Assembly (NCBI GenBank): GCA_013388735.1
Contig: JACAES010000001.1
Location: 1-45,037 of the forward strand
Direction: 5' to 3'
DNA: 45,037 nt
From: Chloroflexota bacterium
GTDB taxonomy: Bacteria > Chloroflexota > Anaerolineae > Aggregatilineales > Phototrophicaceae
Both the position numbers and the translations under genes were made by a program. The notes beneath the pieces were generated by a model that was not told the origin of the DNA, did no database searches, and was given only the letters and a program-made list of their open reading frames with translations. Below, piece by piece: positions 17,085 through 26,029 of this stretch (its first letter is position 1; each line of letters opens with the position of its first letter).

Positions 17085-17106
17085 CGTGAAAGTCCTTATT
17101 CAGTCA

Positions 17107-18597
17107 TTAGCGCCGGTATGGCAGGAAAGAAAACGCCTGAATGAGTGTATCCAGGTTGGTCAGGCGTTCGATCATCCGGCCCTCTAAGTCCACCCGATAC
17201 AGTTGGAAAAGCTCGCTCTCGCGGTTAGAGAGAAAAATCACCCAGCGTCCGTCGGGGCTGAAAACCGGCAAACGGTCTTCAGCGCCCCGGTCGTCCACCG
17301 TCAGCAGGAAGGGGCGCTGCCCGTGCGGGTCCATCAGGTAAATGTCGCCGTCGCCGTTGCGGTCGCTGGCGAACACCACCCGTGTGCCGTCCGGCGACCA
17401 GGCCGGCGAATAGCTGCCGTTGCCGCTGCTGGTCAGTTGGGTGATGGTCGCGCCGTCCGGCGTGATGCTGAAAATCTGCGTCAGGCCCGAACCCGGCTGC
17501 CCACCCTGATCGGAAGCGTACAGGATCACCTCGCCATCCGGCGACCAGGCCGGGTCTTTATCCACGCCCGGATTGCTGGTCATCGGGCGCAGGTTGTTGC
17601 CGTCTTCGGTGATATACCACAGGTTTTCATCGCCGCCCAGGTCGCTGACGAACACCAGTTGAATCGAATCGGGCGCCCAGGTCGGGCTGGCAAGTTTCGT
17701 GCCGCCCATCTGCGTCACCTGGCGCGCCGCCTCCAGGTTGTCCACCGGCGCGATGAACAATTCCGGCGAACTGATGGGGGCGCCGTCGGCGCCGGCAGCC
17801 GTAACCGCCCGCACGAAAGCGACCGCCTGGCCGTTGGGGGCGAAAACCACGTCGCTAAATCCCAACGTGCTGGCCCCGATCAACTGCGTCCCGGAGCCAT
17901 CGCCGGCGCTGCGGTACATGGCCGGCTGCGGGTCGCTGCCGGATAGCCCGGTATACAGCAGGGTGAAGGCCGATGCGGGCAGCGGTGTGGCCGTTGGCGG
18001 CGGCGCTGCCGTCCCTGTCGGCGTGAAAGTCGGGGTGAAGGTGGGCGGCAGTGTCCAGACCAGCGTCGGCTGATCTACAATCACACCGTAGAAGGGCGTG
18101 GCCGTGAAGGTGTCCGGGTCGGGGATATTGCTGGGGGTGGCGGTATTCACCAGCGCGTCAAAGACTGCCAGCGTGGCCCGGTTGGGTGGCTGCGGTTGCC
18201 CGCCCAGGATGCCGCCGATCACCATGGCGCCGATCACTGCCAGCACGACCAGCCCGCCGACGATCAGATATGCCGGGTTGATGGAGCGCGGCGCGTCTGG
18301 CATCCGCCGCGGCGCGCGCGCGGCCTGCCCCCCTGAACGCGGCGAAACCACTTGAAGCTGCCGCAGCGCCTCCTGAGCGCGGGTGTTGTTCGGGTTGATA
18401 CGCAGCGCTCGCTCCAGGCAGGTGCGCCGCTCTTGCAGCGACTCCGCAACCGAGGCCAGCCACATCCAGGCCACTTCGTTATTCGGGTCGGAGGTCGTCA
18501 CCTGGCGCAGCAGCTTCTGGGCATTGACCCGGTCGCCTCGCCGCGCGGCCTCGATACCCGCCTTTAGTCGTTCATCTGCCGAGCGATTTGCCGCCAA
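17107..18597 (-). CDS. TPR-like / membrane anchor / TolB-type propeller protein (paralogue)
   Basis: 496 residues with the same architecture as its neighbour: TPR-like domain (about 8-84: GIEAARRGDRVNAQKLL, DPNNEVAWMWLASV, INPNNTRAQEAL), a Pro/Arg linker, a membrane helix (about 111-132), a Thr/Pro spacer, and a propeller with PAWSPDGEVILYASD, PAWSPDGTRVVFASD and PVFSPDGRWVIFLSN repeats. The start codon is TTG, chosen because GGAGG lies five bases upstream and the TPR pattern begins at once. The pair probably arose by duplication. Nothing in the sequence identifies what the exported propeller binds. Confidence 0.85.
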   Translation of the reverse strand: MAANRSADERLKAGIEAARRGDRVNAQKLLRQVTTSDPNNEVAWMWLASVAESLQERRTCLERALRINPNNTRAQEALRQLQVVSPRSGGQAARAPRRMPDAPRSINPAYLIVGGLVVLAVIGAMVIGGILGGQPQPPNRATLAVFDALVNTATPSNIPDPDTFTATPFYGVIVDQPTLVWTLPPTFTPTFTPTGTAAPPPTATPLPASAFTLLYTGLSGSDPQPAMYRSAGDGSGTQLIGASTLGFSDVVFAPNGQAVAFVRAVTAAGADGAPISSPELFIAPVDNLEAARQVTQMGGTKLASPTWAPDSIQLVFVSDLGGDENLWYITEDGNNLRPMTSNPGVDKDPAWSPDGEVILYASDQGGQPGSGLTQIFSITPDGATITQLTSSGNGSYSPAWSPDGTRVVFASDRNGDGDIYLMDPHGQRPFLLTVDDRGAEDRLPVFSPDGRWVIFLSNRESELFQLYRVDLEGRMIERLTNLDTLIQAFSFLPYRR

Positions 18598-18675
18598 ACT
18601 GCCCTCCGTTCGGGTGTGAAATCTTCTCTAATTGTATAACAACCGCAGATGAATTGAAAGTTGAGCAGGACAGGG

Positions 18676-18876
18676 GATGCATTTCAAGTTGGTGCAGAGT
18701 CCTTTTGCCCTCACCCCCAACCCCTCTCCCGAACGGGCCTTCGGCACTGGGCGAGGGGCGAAAATCAGCACCGTCGCCGTCGCTTCCCCCGTCTCCCAGC
18801 CGCGAAGCGGCGGTCGGGAGAAGGGGGTCAGAGGGATGAGGGCGAAATCGCACTGAAGTGAAATGCCCCAGGGACA
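18676..18876. repeat. MITE-like repeat with imperfect inverted ends
   Basis: The two ends of this roughly 200-bp gene-free stretch match when one is reverse-complemented: GCATTTCA..TT..GTGC, then GCCCTCA.CCC, then ACCCC.TCTCCCGA, over about 55 bp with gaps. The interior is C/G-rich and palindromic. The string ACTGAAGTGAAAT at 18852-18864 recurs in inverse orientation at 40490-40502. No open frame of interest lies inside. The whole gap 18598-18880 holds no gene. Confidence 0.5.
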
Positions 18877-18880
18877 GGCG

Positions 18881-19255
18881 TCAGCGGGGCAGCCCGAACA
18901 GCACCAGCACCACCACGACGCCCAGCACGATCATCACCCCGGCCACCACGCCAAAAATCAGCAGGGTGCGGTTTTCTTTGGCGCTGCGTTTATAAGCGAT
19001 CTTTTGCAGCGCCCGCCGCGCCGATTCGTTTTCCGGGTTCACAGTCAGAACGCGATTCAGCCACTTTTTGCGCTCGGCAGGGGTTTCGGCGATTTTTGCC
19101 ATCCACATCATCGCCCGCTCGTTGCGTTTGTCCTGGCTGAGAATCTGCTGGAAGGTGATGCGCGCAGCATCTCGATTGCCGGCTTTGGCCGCGCGTATGC
19201 CCATTTGAAGCAGTTCTTCACGATTAGGTTGGACGCCTTCGTTGCCACGAGCCAT
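18881..19255 (-). CDS. Small TPR-like protein with C-terminal membrane helix
   Basis: 124 residues. The TPR-like part (about 12-90: LLQMGIRAAKAGNRDAARI, DKRNERAMMWMAKIAE, VNPENESARRALQKI) is the fourth copy of the domain in this stretch. It is followed directly by one hydrophobic helix (about 99-120) at the C-terminus, so it is tail-anchored with the domain inside the cell. GAGGTG precedes the ATG at good distance. It lies downstream of cdsA (68 nt) and upstream of the propeller genes across the repeat element. The role is unknown; a scaffold for the larger paralogues is possible. Confidence 0.78.
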   Translation of the reverse strand: MARGNEGVQPNREELLQMGIRAAKAGNRDAARITFQQILSQDKRNERAMMWMAKIAETPAERKKWLNRVLTVNPENESARRALQKIAYKRSAKENRTLLIFGVVAGVMIVLGVVVVLVLFGLPR

Positions 19256-19323
19256 CGTTTACACCTCGAATTTACATACAACGCCGACATAACATCTATT
19301 CTACCGGAAAATGGCAGGGGCGT

Positions 19324-20172
19324 TTAGCCTGCTATGCCGGTCAGGGCGATATAAGCGTAAAACAGCACTGCCACCGCGATCAGCGAATCGATCCGGTCTA
19401 AAACGCCGCCATGCCCCGGTATCACGTTCAGCCGCGCCAGATGTGAATCACCGGCGTGGAAAAAGCGCTTGATGCGCGACTCAAGCAGATCGCCCAGGAC
19501 GGCCACCGGCGGCGCCAGCGCCAGCAGTGGCAGCAGTCCGGCGCTCAACAGGCCGGTCGCGGCGGCCCAGGCCAGCCCGCACAGCAGCCCACCGGCCATA
19601 CCCACGACCGCGCCTTCGACCGTCTTTTTGGGTGAGATGGCCGGCGCCAGCAGGTGTTTGCCCCACAAACGCCCCCCGGCATAGGCCAGCGTATCCGTCC
19701 CCCAGGTCAGCGCCAGTGCCAGCGCCAGCCAGTGAAAGCCGTCCGGCAGGCCGCGAACAGCGATCAAAAAGGCCGACGGCAGCCCGATGTAAACCAGCCC
19801 GGCCAGCGTCACCAGCGCGCGGTAGGCCGACAGCCGGGACGGCGTGCGCCGGGCGCGTTCGACCAGATAAACGACAGCGGCGGCCAGCGCGGCCAGCGGC
19901 GGCAGCAGGCCGTAGGCTCGGAATTCAAACGCGGCCAGCGCCGCCGCCAGCGCCAGGATGCCCACCGGGCCGCTGCCCGGCATCTGGCGGTCGCGCCCCA
20001 GGGCGTAAAATTCCAGCGCCGCCAGCGCCGCCAGCAGCGCCACCACCACACCAAAAAGCAGACCGCCAATATATGATACCGCCAGCGCCAGCGGCCCGCC
20101 GACCAGGGCGGTCAGCACGCGCACAGCCAGGTTCGAGAGTCCCTGTTCCTCTTTGTTTTGTGTGGTCGTCAT
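19324..20172 (-). CDS. cdsA: Phosphatidate cytidylyltransferase
   Basis: 282 residues, about seven or eight membrane helices. The C-terminal third carries the CdsA signature: TDTLAYAGGRLWGKHLLAP then ISPKKTVEGAVVG, GDLLESRIKRFF, AGDSHLARLNVIPGHGGVLDRIDS. The enzyme makes CDP-diacylglycerol from phosphatidate and CTP in the membrane, the branch point of phospholipid synthesis. The length is normal. AGGGA lies five bases before the ATG. The family's usual neighbours (uppS, dxr, rseP, frr) are absent; it stands alone beside the TPR gene. Confidence 0.95.
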   Translation of the reverse strand: MTTTQNKEEQGLSNLAVRVLTALVGGPLALAVSYIGGLLFGVVVALLAALAALEFYALGRDRQMPGSGPVGILALAAALAAFEFRAYGLLPPLAALAAAVVYLVERARRTPSRLSAYRALVTLAGLVYIGLPSAFLIAVRGLPDGFHWLALALALTWGTDTLAYAGGRLWGKHLLAPAISPKKTVEGAVVGMAGGLLCGLAWAAATGLLSAGLLPLLALAPPVAVLGDLLESRIKRFFHAGDSHLARLNVIPGHGGVLDRIDSLIAVAVLFYAYIALTGIAG

Positions 20173-20368
20173 GGGATCCCTGCTTGCCGGATCGAGCGAC
20201 CTCTATTGTAGCGAACTTCGCACTGCGCCGAAATTATCTCGTTCGGATAGCGTTAGTGCTGTTCCAACACGCTAACAATCCGGTGAAGAAGTTATTTACG
20301 TTCAAGAGTAACGAAAGTGATATACTGAAAATAACCTTTGAAGGTTTATGAGTGCCTGAGCCAGAGTC

Positions 20369-22495
20369 ATGCCTGATATGGTATACCCAGTCCGGGAATT
20401 CTATAGTCGGTTGAAGCCGCTGATGGCCGTGTTCGCCAGGCTGACACGGCCTGCTTCCGCCATTCAGAATGTCGAGACACGGCAGCGCGCGCGGACGCTT
20501 TCCGCTCTGCTGCTGCTGCTGACGGCTGCGGGAGGGCTGTTTCTGGTTGCGCTGGCGATCTTCGTCCCTTTCGCTCTGAACGATCACTGGATCGCCATCA
20601 CAGCGCCGATCTGCTTTGGTGCGCTGTACGGCCTCAGCCGCACACGTCATCACCGTCTGGCCGCGTGGCTGACCGCGCTGATCGTCCTTGCTCAATCATT
20701 TGTGGAATACTGCCGGCATCCGGCTAATGCGGGGGCGCTGGCTTTTCTGTCCATCAGCATTCTGATCGGCAGTATCTCGCTGTCAACGTGGGAAACCATC
20801 ATCATCAGTGCCATCCAGTTGGTCGGCGCGGCGTTAGTTCTGGTTTTCATCCCACCGCCAAACCCGGTCATTTCGCCGACGATCCTGGCTTTTCTGACCC
20901 TGATGATGATCCTGCTCATCATCATTAACATGGTTCACCGCCATTATCAGATGCGCGTGAGAGATCATCAGCGCGCGCTCCGGGAAGCGCAGGAGATGGC
21001 GCAGCGCAACCAGACGCGCTTCCACGCCGCCGCCGAAGGCAGCATGGACGGCTTCTTTCTGATGGAAAGCGTGCGGGATGCGGTGGGCGAGATCGTGGAC
21101 TTCACGATCACCTATGCCAACGCGCGCGGCGAGCAAATGGCGCGCCTGCCGCGCGAGCAGATCGTGGGCCGGCTGTTGTGCGAACTGTGGCCGTTCCACA
21201 AAGAGCAGGGGTTTTTTGAGCAGTATGTCGAGGTCATCCGAACCGGCAAATCGTTACAGGATGAAGTGCCGGTGATCCTCCCCGGCAACCGCATCATCTG
21301 GTTTCACCGGCAGGTCATCCCGGTCGGGGACGGTGTGGCCGTTGCTTCCCGTAATATCAGCGAACAGAAACGCGTCGAAGACCAGCTCATTGACCTGGCG
21401 GCGGCGCTTGACCACCAGAAGCGGATGCTCGATCAGGTGCTTTCGACTACGCCGGTTCAGTTCTACATCTGCGATAATAAGGGACGTTATGTTTATGCCA
21501 ACCAGTCCTTCCTGGAAAGCATCGGGCGGTCGCTGGAAGCGGTCATCGGCAAAACCTGGCGCGAAATCGGCCTCCCCCCCTCGATCGGGGAGCAGTTCGA
21601 CCGGGAGCGGGAAATCGTCCTGAACACCGGCCAACCGTTGTCCGGCGCATATACCCTGACGACCCGAAACGGCGAACGCGATTATGAATATATCTATACG
21701 CCGGTGCGGGACAGCGGCGACAAAATCCTCTCCATGATCGCCACCATCACCGATGTGACCGCCCGCAAACAAAGCGAGGAGCAGCGCATCGAACTGGCGC
21801 TGGAACGCGAGCGGGTCAACATGCTGCAAACGCTGATTCAGGATACTTCGCATGACCTCAAAACGCCGCTTACGGCGCTGAATACCAGTATCTACCTGCT
21901 CAAAAAATACATTGTCAATTCGGAGTACCCGGAACGCCGCCAGCACCACGCCGACGTTCTGGAAGCCCAAGTGGAGTATCTGGCGAAAATCGTTGATGAC
22001 CTTGCCAGCAGTTCAAAATCGCAGCGGCCAGAATGGTCCATGGCGATGGTGAACATCAACCGGATGCTGGAAAGTGTGATCGAGGAATATACGCCGGTCG
22101 CCCAGCGCGCCGGGCAAACCCTGACTTTCAACCCCGGCGCGGATGTGTCATCCATCCCCGGCGAAGCCACCCGCCTGCGCCGCGCCGTGACCAATATCAT
22201 CACCAATGCGCTCAAGTACACGCCGGAAGGCGGCACGATCATGGTGCAGTCGTGGATAGATGGGGACTACGCGGTCATCACGGTGCAGGACGACGGCCCC
22301 GGCATCCACCCGGACGATCTGCTGCTGATCTTCGAGCGTTTTTACCGCGCCGACCCCGCCGGCGGCGAAGGGCATGGGCTGGGGCTGGCGATTGCCAGAA
22401 ACATCGTCGAGGCGCATAACGGCAGAATTGACGTTGAGAGCGCGCCCGGTCAGGGCAGCCGCTTCCACGTCCGGCTGCCGCTCACCCAGTCGTGA
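20369..22495 (+). CDS. Membrane sensor histidine kinase with two PAS domains
   Basis: 708 residues. A hydrophobic N-terminal region with about six helices (residues 30-190) is followed by two PAS domains (about 215-330, with YANARGEQMARLPREQIVGR; about 350-475, with YVYANQSFLESIGRSLEAVIGK). HisKA follows, with the phosphoacceptor in TSHDLKTPLTAL (H495), then an ATPase domain with NIITNALKYTP, DDGPGIHPDD, FERFYR and GHGLGLAIARN. All catalytic boxes are intact. No response regulator is adjacent, so it is an orphan kinase. A TATACT box lies at 20321-20326. The signal is unknown. Confidence 0.93.
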   Translation: MPDMVYPVREFYSRLKPLMAVFARLTRPASAIQNVETRQRARTLSALLLLLTAAGGLFLVALAIFVPFALNDHWIAITAPICFGALYGLSRTRHHRLAAWLTALIVLAQSFVEYCRHPANAGALAFLSISILIGSISLSTWETIIISAIQLVGAALVLVFIPPPNPVISPTILAFLTLMMILLIIINMVHRHYQMRVRDHQRALREAQEMAQRNQTRFHAAAEGSMDGFFLMESVRDAVGEIVDFTITYANARGEQMARLPREQIVGRLLCELWPFHKEQGFFEQYVEVIRTGKSLQDEVPVILPGNRIIWFHRQVIPVGDGVAVASRNISEQKRVEDQLIDLAAALDHQKRMLDQVLSTTPVQFYICDNKGRYVYANQSFLESIGRSLEAVIGKTWREIGLPPSIGEQFDREREIVLNTGQPLSGAYTLTTRNGERDYEYIYTPVRDSGDKILSMIATITDVTARKQSEEQRIELALERERVNMLQTLIQDTSHDLKTPLTALNTSIYLLKKYIVNSEYPERRQHHADVLEAQVEYLAKIVDDLASSSKSQRPEWSMAMVNINRMLESVIEEYTPVAQRAGQTLTFNPGADVSSIPGEATRLRRAVTNIITNALKYTPEGGTIMVQSWIDGDYAVITVQDDGPGIHPDDLLLIFERFYRADPAGGEGHGLGLAIARNIVEAHNGRIDVESAPGQGSRFHVRLPLTQS

Positions 22496-22514
22496 TGGCC
22501 GTCGGCCATGAATC

Positions 22515-22546
22515 AAAAAGCCCCCGGCGTATGCGCCCAGAGGCTT
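22515..22546 (-). terminator. Rho-independent terminator after the osmC locus
   Basis: On the minus strand AAGCC pairs with GGCTT and an inner GGCG pairs with CGCC around a CATA loop, followed by TTTTT. It lies 20 nt past the osmC stop, between two convergent genes. Confidence 0.7.
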
Positions 22547-22565
22547 CCGGCAGCCAATGCTGTAT

Positions 22566-23000
22566 TTAGCCGACCAGCCGCGCGTTCAACTGGATGCTCG
22601 GCACGCTGGCAAGCGCCTGCGAAACCGGGCAGCCGGTTTTGGCCTTCTCGGCAAATTCCTGGAAGGCCGCCGCATCCAGCCCCGGCACTTCCGCTTCCAC
22701 ATCCAGCAGAATTTCGCTGATCTGCAAGCCGGCCTCGCCGCGAAGCAGGGTCACGTTGGCGGTCGTCTGAATGCGCGTGACCGTGTGTCCGGCGCGCCCC
22801 AGTGTGGCCGACAGAAACATGGCGTAGCAGCTTGCGTGCGCCGCGCCCAGCAGTTCTTCCGGGTTGGTTTCGCCGGCCTGCTCTTACACCCGCGCCTTAA
22901 ACGTATAGGGCGCTTCCAGCAGGCCGCTGCCCATCTTAACCGAACCACCCCCCTCTTGCAGCGAACCCTTCCAGACCGCTTCAGCCTTACGCACCGGCAT
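22566..23000 (-). pseudogene. osmC: OsmC-family peroxiredoxin interrupted by an in-frame TAA
   Basis: Read from the ATG at 23000 the frame gives MPVRKAEAVWKGSLQEGGGS and continues to PYTFKARV, then TAA at codon 39 (22884-22886), then resumes in the same frame EQAGETNPEELLGAAHASCYAM to the natural end. Apart from that codon the 144-residue OsmC is complete, including both redox cysteines (C58, C124) and PGLDAAAFQEFAEKAKTGCPVS. AGGAG lies 8 nt before the ATG and a terminator follows. OsmC reduces organic hydroperoxides. Restarting at the ATG at 22820 would lose C58. One base change (for example GAA or CAA to TAA) or a sequencing error explains it; recoding of TAA is not expected. Confidence 0.88.
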
Positions 23001-23196
23001 GGTCAACTCTCCTGTTCTCTGTATTAAAGCAAATAGATGTTATAAAAATACCACACTCGAAGTCGGCTGGCGAAAACCACTCATCAAGCCCTCAGTTTTG
23101 GCCGCGCGGGCGGCAAAAAATATGCCTGTTATGGTCAAATCCTGGTATAAAAAAACAGCTTTTCTCGGCACTTTTTATCAGAAGGGAAACCCGACC

Positions 23197-24162
23197 ATGA
23201 CCACGCTTACTCCTCCGACCTTTCAGGATGTGCTGCTGGCCCGCCGCCAGATTCGCCTGCATCTGCCGCCCACGCCGCTGCACCGCTACCCGGCGCTGGA
23301 TAAACGGGTGGGGACGGCGGTTTACGTCAAACACGAAAACTACCAGCCGGTCGGCGCGTTTAAGGTGCGCGGCGGCATTAACCTGGTGTCGCAGCTTTCG
23401 CCCCAGGAGCGCCAGGCCGGGTTAATCGCCGCTTCGACCGGCAATCACGGCCAGTCGGTGGCTTACGCGGCGCGGCTGTTCGGCGTGCAGGCGCGCATCG
23501 TCGTGCCGGAGGCGGCCAACCCCGGTAAAGTGGCCGCCATGCAGGGCATGGGCGCGGAGGTGATTTTTCACGGCGCGAACTTCGACGAAGCCCGCCGCCG
23601 CTGCGAGGCGCTGGCGGCGGAGCGCGGCTACCGCTACGTGCATTCCGGCGACGAACCGCTGCTGATCGCCGGCGTGGGGACGCAGGTGCTGGAGATGCTG
23701 GAAGTCGAGCCGGGGCTGGATGTCATCATCGTGCCGCTGGGCGGGGGCAGCGGCGCGGCGGGCGCGTGTATTACCGCCCATGCCATCAACCCGGCCATCC
23801 GGGTGATCGGCGTCCAGTCGGAGGCATCCCCCGCCGCCCATAACTCCTGGCGCAGCAAGGCTTTATGCGAAGCGCCCAACCGCACCTTCGCCGAAGGGTT
23901 GGCGACCGGCTCGGCTTTCGCGCTGCCGCAGGCGATCTTGTGGCAGCAGTTGAATGATTGTGTGCTGGTGACGGACGACGACATCCGGCGGGCGATGGTC
24001 TGGATGATCGAGGATGCGCACACGCTGGCGGAGGGCGCGGGCGCGTCGCCGCTGGCGGCGGCCTATAAGCTGCGCGACGAGCTGCGCGGCAAAACAGTCG
24101 GGCTGGTGTGTTCCGGTGGCAACACCTCGCTCGATCATCTCCGGCAGGCTTTGCTGGCGTGA
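23197..24162 (+). CDS. PLP-dependent threonine/serine dehydratase
   Basis: 321 residues, catalytic domain only. The PLP lysine sits in PVGAFKVRGG (K56), the substrate loop in ASTGNHGQSVA, and the phosphate-binding loop in PLGGGSGAAG; the end SGGNTSLDHL is also typical. There is no C-terminal ACT regulatory domain, so it resembles the short catabolic (TdcB-like) type, which converts threonine or serine to the 2-oxo acid plus ammonia. The start at 23197 has AGAAGGGA about 9 nt upstream; earlier in-frame codons fall in the divergent promoter region. Related dehydratases and racemases share the motifs, so the exact substrate is open. Confidence 0.9.
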   Translation: MTTLTPPTFQDVLLARRQIRLHLPPTPLHRYPALDKRVGTAVYVKHENYQPVGAFKVRGGINLVSQLSPQERQAGLIAASTGNHGQSVAYAARLFGVQARIVVPEAANPGKVAAMQGMGAEVIFHGANFDEARRRCEALAAERGYRYVHSGDEPLLIAGVGTQVLEMLEVEPGLDVIIVPLGGGSGAAGACITAHAINPAIRVIGVQSEASPAAHNSWRSKALCEAPNRTFAEGLATGSAFALPQAILWQQLNDCVLVTDDDIRRAMVWMIEDAHTLAEGAGASPLAAAYKLRDELRGKTVGLVCSGGNTSLDHLRQALLA

Positions 24163-24192
24163 TTCACCGGCGGCGGGCACGGGGGGTATAAT
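24163..24192 (+). promoter_or_regulatory. Putative promoter of the Uma2-family gene
   Basis: TATAAT at 24187-24192 is a perfect -10 box; TTCACC at 24163-24168 is a weak -35 at 18-bp spacing. The gene starts 27 nt downstream. Confidence 0.5.
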
Positions 24193-24218
24193 AACGGGGA
24201 GAGTGGAAAGGAAGAACG

Positions 24219-24770
24219 GTGGTTATACAGGAAAACCTGCTGACCGTGCAGGAATTTGACGAATTTGTGACGCGGCCCGAAAACGCCGACCGCCTGTTTG
24301 AATACATCGGGGGGAGTGTTGTCGAGGTGGTATCGAATCCATATTCATCCAAGATTGCGTCACGGATTAATGGCTATATTTTTGTATATCTATCCAGGCA
24401 TGATATCGGCCACCTGACCGGCGCGGACGGCGGTTACATGGTTTCCGGTGAGCGATACATCCCCGATGTCGCCTTCATCTCCTACGCCCGGCAGCCGGAA
24501 CTGTCCACCGTCGAAGGTTACGTCCCGAACGCGCCCGATCTGGCGGTGGAGGTGCTGTCGCGGGGCAACACGGATGAGGAACTGACGATCAAAGTGGCGA
24601 ACTATCTGGCGGCGGGGACGGTGGTCTGGATGGTGAAGCCGGTGGAAAAGCGGGTAGTCGTGTTTGCGCCGGGCAGCCCGGCCAGAACGCTGGGCATCAA
24701 CGATACGCTGGACGGCGGCGAACGGCTGCCAGGCTTCACGCTGGCGGTGAAAGCGATTTTCCTAGAGTGA
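24219..24770 (+). CDS. Uma2-family (DUF820) PD-(D/E)XK nuclease-like protein
   Basis: 183 residues. The family layout is clear: LTVQEFDEFVTRPENADRLFEYIGG, then YIPDVAFIS, then APDLAVEVLS with the acidic residues of the PD-(D/E)XK core, and IKVANYLAAGTVVWMV, where the lysine completes the site. Uma2 proteins are abundant in Chloroflexota and cyanobacteria; biological function is not settled. The start is GTG, with AGGAAG about six bases upstream. It stands alone, ending 8 nt from the convergent glycosyltransferase gene. Confidence 0.88.
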   Translation: MVIQENLLTVQEFDEFVTRPENADRLFEYIGGSVVEVVSNPYSSKIASRINGYIFVYLSRHDIGHLTGADGGYMVSGERYIPDVAFISYARQPELSTVEGYVPNAPDLAVEVLSRGNTDEELTIKVANYLAAGTVVWMVKPVEKRVVVFAPGSPARTLGINDTLDGGERLPGFTLAVKAIFLE

Positions 24771-24778
24771 TTCGCCGT

Positions 24779-25954
24779 TTAGCCCTTCTCTGCCAGCAGC
24801 GCGCGGTACAGCGCCCCTAACTGCCGCGTCACGTTTTCGACATCATGCCGCGCCTGCATGGCCCGGCTGGCCTCGGCCATGTCCGGCGGGCTGTCCAGAA
24901 TCGCCAGGATGGCGTTCGCCAGCGCCTCGGCGTCGTCCGGCGGCACAAGCGTCCCCAGCCGCCCGTTTTCCAGTAAATCCGGCACGCCGCCCACCGCCGT
25001 CGAAACCACCGGGCAGCCGGCCGTCACGGCTTCGATGAGCGTCACCGGCGTGCCTTCGTTCCGGCTGCTGACGGCCAGCGCGTCCAGGTCGCTGTAAACG
25101 GCGGCCATGTCGCGCTGCCAGCCGGTGAGCGTGACTGCTTCCCCCAGGCCGAGCGAAACAACCAGGCTTTCGACGCCGGCGCGCAGTTCGCCGTCGCCGA
25201 CGATCACAAAACGCGTGTTGGGATGCCGCGCCCGCACCCGCGCCGCCGCCTGCACGAACAGTTCCGGGTGTTTCATCGGCACCAGCCGCCCGACGAACCC
25301 GACCAGCGGCGCATCCGGCGGGATATTCCAGGCCGCGCGAAAGCTCCCGGCGCGGCGGGGCTGCCGGGCGAAAGCCTCCAGTTCGACCGGGATGGGCAGC
25401 ACGATGATTTTCGAGCGAGGGGCGATGTGAAAATCCCCGGCCAGTTCGTCACGCAGCCGGTCGCTGAGGGTGATGAGGCGGTCGGCCAGCGGCGCGGCCA
25501 GCCGTTCCAGCGCCAGCGAGAGCAGTTCCATCGCCCGCGCGCCGCGCCCGCGAAAAACGCCGTAAAAAACGTGACCGTGAAAGGTGTGCAGCACCACCGG
25601 GACTCCGGCCAGCCGCGCCGCGATACGCCCGACAAAACCGGCTTTGGCGGTGTGGGTATGCACCACATCCGGCTTCAGGTCGCGCAGCAGGCGCACCAGT
25701 TTGCGCGTGGTGGCAATGTCTCGCAAAGGGTGGAGCGCGCGCCCCAGTTCGGGGATGAGGATGGGCCGGACGCCGCGCGATTCGGCATAATAGGCCATAT
25801 CGCCTTCGGTGGCGCCGATCTGCCCACAGAGCAGATGGCTTTCATACTCCGGCAGGCGCAGACCGGAAACCATCAACGATACCACAACCGCCGCGCCGCC
25901 AACGTTCAGCCGCGCGATGATATGGACGACACGTATGGGGTTGGATTGTGCCAT
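24779..25954 (-). CDS. Glycosyltransferase family 4
   Basis: 391 residues with a GT-B fold. N-terminal RVVHIIARLNVGGAAVVVS and DVVHTHTAKAGFVGRIAARL are typical of GT4; the C-terminal half has GFVGRLVPMKHPELFVQAA, FVIVGDGELR and the nucleotide-sugar site NEGTPVTLIEAVTAGCPVVST (EX7E motif). It transfers a sugar from an activated donor, probably to an envelope polysaccharide or glycolipid. No other polysaccharide gene is adjacent, so the acceptor cannot be named. It is cytoplasmic or peripheral to the membrane. Confidence 0.92.
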   Translation of the reverse strand: MAQSNPIRVVHIIARLNVGGAAVVVSLMVSGLRLPEYESHLLCGQIGATEGDMAYYAESRGVRPILIPELGRALHPLRDIATTRKLVRLLRDLKPDVVHTHTAKAGFVGRIAARLAGVPVVLHTFHGHVFYGVFRGRGARAMELLSLALERLAAPLADRLITLSDRLRDELAGDFHIAPRSKIIVLPIPVELEAFARQPRRAGSFRAAWNIPPDAPLVGFVGRLVPMKHPELFVQAAARVRARHPNTRFVIVGDGELRAGVESLVVSLGLGEAVTLTGWQRDMAAVYSDLDALAVSSRNEGTPVTLIEAVTAGCPVVSTAVGGVPDLLENGRLGTLVPPDDAEALANAILAILDSPPDMAEASRAMQARHDVENVTRQLGALYRALLAEKG

Positions 25955-26029
25955 GCTGTGACCGTTTCGTTTGCTCGAACCGGCCTCAGCATAACATGGG
26001 TCTGCCGGCCCGACCAGGGCGGCCCGGCC

